A stretch of 10,272 nucleotides of DNA, from assembly GCA_047617305.1 (NCBI GenBank), contig JBLGCL010000096.1:1-10272 (forward strand), in the 5' to 3' direction. Of this stretch, positions 6,362 to 10,272 are shown in pieces (within the stretch, counting starts at the first letter, position 1; every line of letters begins with the position of its first letter). The DNA comes from DATFIX01 sp047617305 (GTDB taxonomy: Archaea; Halobacteriota; Halobacteria; Halobacteriales; Natrialbaceae). The notes below the pieces were generated by a model that saw only the letters and a list, made by a program, of their open reading frames with translations, was not told the DNA's origin and did no database searches. The translations under genes were made by a program, and so were the position numbers.

Positions 6362-6375
6362 ATCGCCCCTGGCGC

Positions 6376-7041
6376 TCAATCGATGTAGCCCAGGGCGTCC
6401 TCGATGCGACCGAGTTCCGGTCCGGTGGTTTCCCGCCCGGCAACGTAGCCGTGGCCGTTGGCCACCAGCCCGGAGCCGACGAGCGGCGCCCCGTAGTTGA
6501 TGGTGCCCACGTCCGCCCTGACGTCGAGGAGGTCCTCGAGGTAATCCAGTTCGGCGTCCGACGTTTTCGGGTGACAGAGGACGCCGTCGTCGGTGGCGAC
6601 GGCGGCGGTCCCGACCGTCCGGACGCCCGCCAGTTCGCCACGCTCGACGGGCACGTCGAGCCCGTCCCGGACCGCCGCCACGGCGTCGTCCGGGAGGTCG
6701 GGGTGGACGTACGCCCCGTTGTCGTTCGCGAGAATCACGTTCCCCGCGGCGTTGATCCGGCCGGGGAGCTCCGTGATCGGCACGTCGAGTTCGTCCCCGA
6801 GGTGGGAGCGCTCGTGGTCGGCGATCCGGCCGCTGACCACGAGGCCGTTCGCGTTGCCGGCGGCCAGCGCGCCGACGGTGCTCGACCCGCCGATCGTGGT
6901 CGTCACTGCCGGGACGTCGAGTTCCGCGGCCATGTCCTCGCGGAGGTCGTCCTCGGCGTCGGGGCGCAGGAGCAGACGGTCGTTGGTCGCCCGGGCGAAC
7001 ACGCCAACGTAGGCGGACCCGGCGAACGCGGCGCGGAGCAC
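6376..7041 (-). CDS. tif6: translation initiation factor aIF-6
   Basis: aIF-6 binds the large ribosomal subunit and keeps it from joining the small subunit too early; in eukaryotes eIF6 also acts in 60S assembly. The 221-residue product has the fivefold repeated pentein layout, visible as recurring strands such as SAYVGVFARATND, NANGLVVSGRI, NVILANDNGAYVHP, VATDDGVLCHPK and GSGLVANGHGYVAG. The start is a GTG at 7041-7039: it gives the family's expected N-terminus (LRAAFAGSAYVGVF), and no in-frame ATG lies nearby. TAGGA about 9 bases upstream on the minus strand may serve as a weak ribosome binding site. It follows the rpl31e stop by 10 bases, in the usual archaeal order. Confidence 0.97.
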   Translation of the reverse strand: MLRAAFAGSAYVGVFARATNDRLLLRPDAEDDLREDMAAELDVPAVTTTIGGSSTVGALAAGNANGLVVSGRIADHERSHLGDELDVPITELPGRINAAGNVILANDNGAYVHPDLPDDAVAAVRDGLDVPVERGELAGVRTVGTAAVATDDGVLCHPKTSDAELDYLEDLLDVRADVGTINYGAPLVGSGLVANGHGYVAGRETTGPELGRIEDALGYID

Positions 7042-7051
7042 GGCTGTCGTC

Positions 7052-7330
7052 CTATTCGGCGTGCTCGGCCTCGACGATCCGCTCGCCTTCCTCGTCGAAG
7101 CGGGCCGCGCGGACCCGGAGCTTGCTCGGGGGTTTGCTGCGGCCGCGCGACCAGACCGCCTCGTTGATCGAGGGGTCGAGCCGGACGTTCTCCTCGTCGA
7201 CGGAGAAGTGCTGGGCGAGGTGCTCGCGGACGATCGACATCGCCTTGTCGGCGCGCTTGTGCTTCGCTTCCGCCTTGGTCTTCCGCAGCGGGACGGTAAC
7301 GACCCGCTCCTCGAAGTCGCCTGCGCTCAT
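7052..7330 (-). CDS. rpl31e: 50S ribosomal protein L31e
   Basis: L31e sits on the large subunit near the exit tunnel, where nascent-chain factors including SRP bind in archaea and eukaryotes. The 92-residue product has the typical pattern: RVVTVPLRKTKAEAKHKRAD, then KAMSIVREHLAQHF, then NEAVWSRGRSKPPSKLRVRA, with an acidic haloarchaeal C-terminus (EEGERIVEAEHAE). The ATG at 7330 follows the rpl39e stop by only 2 bases, so both lie on one transcript. No frameshift or missing part is seen. Confidence 0.97.
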   Translation of the reverse strand: MSAGDFEERVVTVPLRKTKAEAKHKRADKAMSIVREHLAQHFSVDEENVRLDPSINEAVWSRGRSKPPSKLRVRAARFDEEGERIVEAEHAE

Positions 7331-7332
7331 GC

Positions 7333-7485
7333 TTACTCGTCAGTGTCGTTGCGCCGCCAGTTGCGCCGCTTGGGGTTGCGCTGGACGTCCATGTCCGTCT
7401 TCAGCATCACCCACGGCGGGATGCGGCTGTTCTGCCGGTCGAGTTTGGCCAGCCGCTTCTTCTTGGCCTTCGACTTCTTGCTCAT
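7333..7485 (-). CDS. rpl39e: 50S ribosomal protein L39e
   Basis: This 50-residue, strongly basic protein lines the ribosomal exit tunnel. Its sequence begins MSKKSKAKKKRLAKLDRQ, followed by NSRIPPWVMLKT and the conserved RNPKRRNWRRNDTDE end, which is diagnostic for L39e. It is the first gene of the ribosomal/targeting cluster and has a clear TATA box (7511-7517) 26-32 bases before its ATG, so the mRNA should be leaderless. rpl31e follows after 2 bases. Confidence 0.97.
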   Translation of the reverse strand: MSKKSKAKKKRLAKLDRQNSRIPPWVMLKTDMDVQRNPKRRNWRRNDTDE

Positions 7486-7510
7486 AGTGGGCGCATCTAT
7501 CCGGCCGGAA

Positions 7511-7517
7511 TTTAAAA
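7511..7517 (-). promoter_or_regulatory. TATA box of the rpl39e operon
   Basis: The minus strand reads TTTTAAA 26-32 bases before the rpl39e ATG, in otherwise very GC-rich sequence, with the purine-containing CAAGG just upstream. It is probably the main promoter for rpl39e-rpl31e-tif6 and perhaps the genes through ftsY. Confidence 0.75.
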
Positions 7518-7582
7518 CCTTGATGCTTTGCTCGCCGGCCCCCCGGGCTCTGCGCGGAATCGCCCGGCGGCGACGATGGCGA

Positions 7583-8143
7583 TCAGAGCGGGAACCGCTC
7601 GACGGTGGAGTAGATCGGGCCCTCGTCGGTGAGTTCGCTCTCTGTCAGGCGGATTTCTTCTACCTGGGCGGTCCCGACATCGGGGTCGAGTTCCCGGACG
7701 TTCTCCTGGACCAGGTCCTTCCCGCCCGCGTGGTTCATCCGGGCCAGGGTCACGTGCGGGGTGAATTCGTGGTCCTCCGGATCGAACCCTTCGGCGACCA
7801 TCTCGTCCTCGACGGCCTCGCCGAGGCGCGTCATCTCCGCGTCGCCGTGCCCCTCGCGGACGCCCAGCCAGAGGACCGAGATGTAATCGAGCGACGGGAA
7901 CACGCCCAGGCCGCCGTAGCGGGCCTCGAAGGGTTCGACGTCCGCTTTCTCCACCGCCGACTCCAGCCGGTCCTCGATCGCCGGCAGCCGATCGGGATCG
8001 ACCTCCCCGAGGAACTTCAGGGTCACGTGCGCCTGCTCGGGGTCGGTGAAGTTCAGGCCGCTCGCCTCGCGGAACTCGTCCTGGACCGCCCGGACGTCCT
8101 CGGCCAGGTCGTCGGGCAGGTCCACGCTGACGAACAGTCGCAT
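7583..8143 (-). CDS. thpR: RNA 2',3'-cyclic phosphodiesterase (2H family, LigT/ThpR)
   Basis: Members of the 2H phosphoesterase family open or form 2',5'/cyclic phosphate links in RNA and were found as tRNA-half ligases; in archaea the physiological substrate is not settled. The 186-residue product has both catalytic HxT motifs, H39-V-T41 (HVTLKFLG) and H130-V-T132 (HVTLARM), in a duplicated fold. The ATG at 8143 gives the normal N-terminus MRLFVSVDLPDDL; a start nine codons earlier adds only MGVPAAGST, outside the family pattern. A T-rich patch at about 8166-8174 (minus CGTTTTGGG) is a weak promoter candidate. It lies upstream of the rpl39e operon on the same strand but is separated from it by that operon's own TATA box. 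Confidence 0.94.
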   Translation of the reverse strand: MRLFVSVDLPDDLAEDVRAVQDEFREASGLNFTDPEQAHVTLKFLGEVDPDRLPAIEDRLESAVEKADVEPFEARYGGLGVFPSLDYISVLWLGVREGHGDAEMTRLGEAVEDEMVAEGFDPEDHEFTPHVTLARMNHAGGKDLVQENVRELDPDVGTAQVEEIRLTESELTDEGPIYSTVERFPL

Positions 8144-8332
8144 GGTCGACCCTGCGGCGGGAACGCCCAAAACGTCTGCGGGAAGCTTATCGCCTATGGA
8201 CCGTGGACTGGTCGGTTCGACATCGATCGATCTGAATTTATGGAACGATGATAGTTATTTCGCCGCCTGCGAGATATAGAGGACAGAGGGTGGATTGATC
8301 AACCGGGTGCCCGGCGGTATCGAGCCGAGGAG

Positions 8333-9157
8333 TTACGACCCCGCCGTCGCGTTTGCCACCCAATCCGGTTTCTCGACGTCAGTGCTCCCCACGTCGGACA
8401 GGGTGTACGCCACCGCAATCCTCCGGGGGCGGTAGTCGAAAACGGGAAGGATGAATTCGTACTCATAGTAGCGGATGACGCCGTCTTCGTCGAGCAGGAG
8501 TGTGGCTGAGAACTCCTCGTACCGCCTACTCGCGTTCTCGTCTACCAGCGACGAGTCGGACAGTGCGTCGATCCCGGTGGCCTCGTAACGCATCACCGGA
8601 ACGCCCTGGAACGTCTCGATGCCTTTGCGCTGGAAGGTGGCGTCAATCGCAGCGTGCTCGAACCAGTTTCCGCTGTCGTTGTCGAAAAACCCACGCCAGA
8701 GATATTGGTCGCCCGATTCGTTGAACACCGGCACGAAGCCGACGTCCAACATTTTCGTCTGGTTGCTCTCCCAAGACAGCATGTACACCGTCCTTCCGTT
8801 CGAGTATGTGGATCGGTTCGGCCCTAACCAGTCGCCGACGCCAGTGGTGTGTACGAGGTACTGTGAAGCGCCGGGCTCGACGAGAAACCGGCTCGTTGTG
8901 TTCTTGTACGTGAAGTTATTGTCCGCTGTGGGATCGGATTCCTTCCGGGTTCTCTCGATCGTGAGGGTGAAACTCGTGTTGGCCAGCGCGGTCGTGTGGG
9001 TGTCGAACACCGACCCATTGATCGCCGACGCCTTCGGGAAGTCGGCGGGGGAGGCGTCGGGCGAGGGCTGGTTCTCACCCGTGCCTGGAAGACCAGTACA
9101 TCCCGCGAAGACCAGCAGGGCGACGACGGCGATCGCCGAGAGCGGAGACGTACGCAT
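8333..9157 (-). CDS. predicted surface lipoprotein, haloarchaeal, function unknown
   Basis: The 274-residue product starts with a short basic and hydrophobic signal (MRTSPLSAIAVVALLVFAGC) ending in a lipobox, so cleavage before C20 and lipid attachment are expected. The signal lacks the twin arginine that most haloarchaeal lipoproteins use, which suggests Sec export. A P/S/D linker (about 21-40) follows, then a beta-rich domain with no catalytic motif I can name. The layout resembles the broad group of haloarchaeal lipoproteins of unknown function that have a lipobox and an outer-membrane-lipoprotein-sorting-like fold; this is a guess. There are ten N-X-S/T sequons at residues 47, 60, 81, 86, 114, 132, 146, 160, 208 and 269. 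Codon use is more relaxed than in the ribosomal genes. The promoter may be GTTAAC at 9182-9187, with a 12-bp palindrome between it and the start. Confidence 0.8.
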   Translation of the reverse strand: MRTSPLSAIAVVALLVFAGCTGLPGTGENQPSPDASPADFPKASAINGSVFDTHTTALANTSFTLTIERTRKESDPTADNNFTYKNTTSRFLVEPGASQYLVHTTGVGDWLGPNRSTYSNGRTVYMLSWESNQTKMLDVGFVPVFNESGDQYLWRGFFDNDSGNWFEHAAIDATFQRKGIETFQGVPVMRYEATGIDALSDSSLVDENASRRYEEFSATLLLDEDGVIRYYEYEFILPVFDYRPRRIAVAYTLSDVGSTDVEKPDWVANATAGS

Positions 9158-9165
9158 GGGCGACT

Positions 9166-9187
9166 AGTTGATCAACTCACAGTTAAC
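9166..9187 (-). promoter_or_regulatory. candidate promoter and palindromic operator of the lipoprotein gene
   Basis: GTTAAC at 9182-9187 lies 25-30 bases before the ATG at 9157, the normal TATA position. The perfect 12-bp palindrome AGTTGATCAACT (9166-9177) sits between it and the start codon, where a bound protein would interfere with transcription start. The same core, TTGATCAA, occurs at 8295-8302 beyond the gene's stop codon. Confidence 0.35.
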
Positions 9188-9280
9188 GCTGCTGGTTATT
9201 GCTGCCTCTCGGACATCGGGGGACCCCATCCTCACCCGGTGTTGTGACGGCCAAGGGAATCAGACCCGAACCGATTGCAA

Positions 9281-9336
9281 GAGACGCGCCACGAGTTCAT
9301 CAGCCTCAAAATCTTCTATCATCGTTCCGTAAGAAC
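9281..9336. repeat. copy 1 of a diverged 56-base repeat
   Basis: This segment aligns without gaps to 9801-9856, with 42 of 56 bases equal. The start GAGACGCG and the blocks GAGTTCA, CTTCTA and AGAAC are shared. Similarity fades but continues for some 20 bases past the end. Mismatches are spread evenly over codon positions in the minus frame that gives similar peptides (S-x-G-T and E-L-[VI]-A-R-L), so no selection for protein is visible. Confidence 0.55.
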
Positions 9337-9348
9337 TTGGCTGATGAA
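9296..9348. repeat. 10-bp perfect inverted repeat, hairpin or small mobile-element-like unit
   Basis: TTCATCAGCC (9296-9305) and GGCTGATGAA (9339-9348) are exact inverted copies separated by 33 bases, and the unit lies largely inside copy 1 of the diverged repeat. Such ends resemble the terminal repeats of very small non-autonomous elements, but no target duplication is evident and copy 2 lacks the exact ends. Confidence 0.4.
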
Positions 9349-9374
9349 ATAGAGGGGGGTCATAGCAGACCAAT

Positions 9375-9381
9375 CATTAAC
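9375..9381 (+). promoter_or_regulatory. TATA-like box for the four-helix membrane protein gene
   Basis: CATTAAC lies 24-30 bases before the ATG at 9405 and 15-21 bases before the ATG at 9396. The spacing favours the inner start if the transcript is leaderless. Confidence 0.3.
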
Positions 9382-9395
9382 TCGCTGTAGGGCGT

Positions 9396-9749
9396 ATGAA
9401 CGGTATGAGCGCACCTCAGTCGAAAACGGACGTCGTGAGAGGAATGGCTGTTCTCTCCGTTCTCGGGCTTGTTGGTGTGCTTCTTTATTACCTTCCGCAA
9501 CCAGGCTACAGCCAGTCTCGACTCGTTCTCTTTGGACTTATCGCAGGTGCCGCAGTATTCGGAGGGGTCGGTGTCGTCCTTCGCAGAACCACTCTCACGG
9601 CAGTAGGCGTCTTCGGACTGTTTCTACTGGGATTTTGGCAAGCAGTTCTCAGTGTGTTCATCCTCCCCGTTGCCGCTCTTCTCGTGGTCGCTGCTCTTCT
9701 GGACCGACCCGAGACCACCCCGACGACCAGCCCCAAACAATCCTCGTAG
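9396..9749 (+). CDS. small four-helix membrane protein of unknown function
   Basis: I do not recognise a family. The 117-residue product (114 if the ATG at 9405 is used) has hydrophobic segments at about residues 14-32, 43-62, 67-82 and 84-102, so probably four membrane helices, and a short Thr/Ser/Pro tail. The inner ATG would give MSAPQSK, a common haloarchaeal N-terminus, and fits the TATA-like CATTAAC at 9375-9381 better. Many codons end in T or A (GTT, CTT, GGA, TTT), unlike surE or the ribosomal genes, which suggests a more recent arrival or weak codon selection. It is flanked on both sides by copies of the 56-base repeat and runs against its minus-strand neighbours. Confidence 0.65.
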   Translation: MNGMSAPQSKTDVVRGMAVLSVLGLVGVLLYYLPQPGYSQSRLVLFGLIAGAAVFGGVGVVLRRTTLTAVGVFGLFLLGFWQAVLSVFILPVAALLVVAALLDRPETTPTTSPKQSS

Positions 9750-9800
9750 GTCCGGTTCCCATCGATCCGATAGACACCATCCAAATCCGGAGCCGTGCGA

Positions 9801-9856
9801 GAGACGCGCTATGAGTTCAGCAGGCTCTGACCCTTCTACCGCCGTCCCATCAGAAC
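9801..9856. repeat. copy 2 of the diverged 56-base repeat
   Basis: This is the same length as copy 1 at 9281-9336 and in the same orientation, starting GAGACGCGCTATGAG. ACGCGCTATG, the 10 bases at 9803-9812, also occurs exactly at 10259-10268 near the right edge, so a third copy may begin there. The segment lies between the four-helix gene and the two-helix gene. Confidence 0.55.
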
Positions 9857-9924
9857 ACCGCCGAGGAACCAGATCTCTGAAACGAGAATATTTCGGGCAA
9901 CTGGCATTCGGACAGTTGGAAACC

Positions 9925-10170
9925 TCATCCCCCGGCTTCGCCTTGTACTGCCCGCTGGAGGCCGCGTATAAATGCGGTGAACGCGATCACCGCTCCAAGC
10001 ATGAACAACGGATAGTAAAGCCACATGCCGCTCCCAGAAATGGCTCCGACCTGCGGATTTGCTTCCATGAAATTATGCCAGTGAATCGACTCGAAAGCCC
10101 ACACCATTACAACGAGACCAACACCGACTCCAAGTCCGTCCTTCGCGAACGTCAATGGATCTGTACTCAT
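9925..10170 (-). CDS. small two-helix membrane protein of unknown function
   Basis: I cannot assign a family. From ATG 10170 the 81-residue protein has two hydrophobic helices, about residues 12-28 (GLGVGVGLVVMVWAFES) and 49-69 (MWLYYPLFMLGAVIAFTAFI), joined by a loop with HWHNFMEANPQVG, and a basic C-terminal stub (RGLQRAVQGEAGG). Helix-flanking aromatic residues and the clean alternation of loop and helix support a real membrane protein. Starts at ATG 10173 and TTG 10179 are also possible; the palindromic TATA at 10193-10204 is centred 25-28 bases before the two ATGs, which supports a leaderless mRNA from one of them. The histidines in the loop could bind metal, but this is only a guess. 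Confidence 0.65.
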   Translation of the reverse strand: MSTDPLTFAKDGLGVGVGLVVMVWAFESIHWHNFMEANPQVGAISGSGMWLYYPLFMLGAVIAFTAFIRGLQRAVQGEAGG

Positions 10171-10192
10171 CATCGGCAATCAAGTTCCCTTT

Positions 10193-10204
10193 GACATATA
10201 TGTC
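10193..10204 (-). promoter_or_regulatory. palindromic TATA box before the two-helix membrane protein gene
   Basis: GACATATATGTC is a perfect 12-bp palindrome with TATA in its centre, positioned 23-34 bases before the ATG at 10170. It fits a TATA box; its symmetry may also allow a dimeric regulator to bind or transcription to start in both directions. Confidence 0.6.
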
Positions 10205-10272
10205 CTCGTCTATTCCACTCATCGGGCTGAGGGCCTCCCGATGGATCCCTTGACGAATACGCGCTATGTATC

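Noticed and set aside
9199..9390. Plus-strand open frame of 63 codons between the lipoprotein and four-helix genes
   Set aside because: It spans the inverted repeat and the promoter region, has no credible upstream signal and no recognisable sequence.
9652..10194. Plus-strand open frame of 180 codons over the right-hand small genes
   Set aside because: It overlaps the four-helix gene in another frame and the two-helix gene on the other strand, and has no hydrophobic or domain pattern; the membrane proteins are better explanations.

Overview
The window reads as chromosomal DNA of a haloarchaeon (class Halobacteria). The evidence is a very GC-rich sequence with G/C-ending codons in most genes, highly acidic proteins, archaeal-type translation genes (L39e, L31e, L18a/LX, aIF-6, prefoldin alpha, SRP54, FtsY), and TATA-like boxes about 25-32 bases upstream of start codons, the spacing expected for leaderless haloarchaeal transcripts. 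The genus cannot be fixed from the sequence alone.

Layout. Bases 1-319 (minus) hold the start of an MgtE-type cation transporter domain that runs off the left edge. It is divergent from surE (456-1349, plus), a survival-protein nucleotidase with an unusual acidic insert. surE converges, with only 9 bases between, on a class I SAM methyltransferase (1359-2165, minus), whose start codon lies inside a 22-bp dyad that looks like an operator. A small two-helix membrane protein (2271-2474, plus) is divergent from the methyltransferase.

Bases 2549-7485 (minus) hold the conserved archaeal translation and protein-targeting cluster. In transcription order it is rpl39e, rpl31e, tif6, rpl18a, pfdA, ftsY and then srp54. 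rpl39e to tif6 are spaced by 2 and 10 bases, rpl18a and pfdA overlap by ATGA, and pfdA and ftsY are 3 bases apart. srp54 has its own strong TATA box and is separated from ftsY by 564 bases without a credible gene but with a long stem-loop and a cluster of short inverted repeats. The products act on nascent proteins: large-subunit proteins and a subunit anti-association factor, a chaperone for unfolded chains, and the SRP GTPase with its membrane receptor. thpR (7583-8143, minus), a 2H RNA ligase/phosphodiesterase, lies upstream.

From about 8.15 kb to the right edge the character changes to lower GC, relaxed codon use, small membrane or surface proteins and more intergenic DNA. This part holds a lipoprotein with ten N-glycosylation sequons (8333-9157, minus), a four-helix membrane protein (9396-9749, plus) and a two-helix membrane protein (9925-10170, minus). 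A diverged repeat of about 56 bases occurs twice, possibly three times, between these genes. This accessory part and the methyltransferase operator are where undescribed biology is most likely. I see no CRISPR array, complete insertion sequence, tRNA or rRNA.
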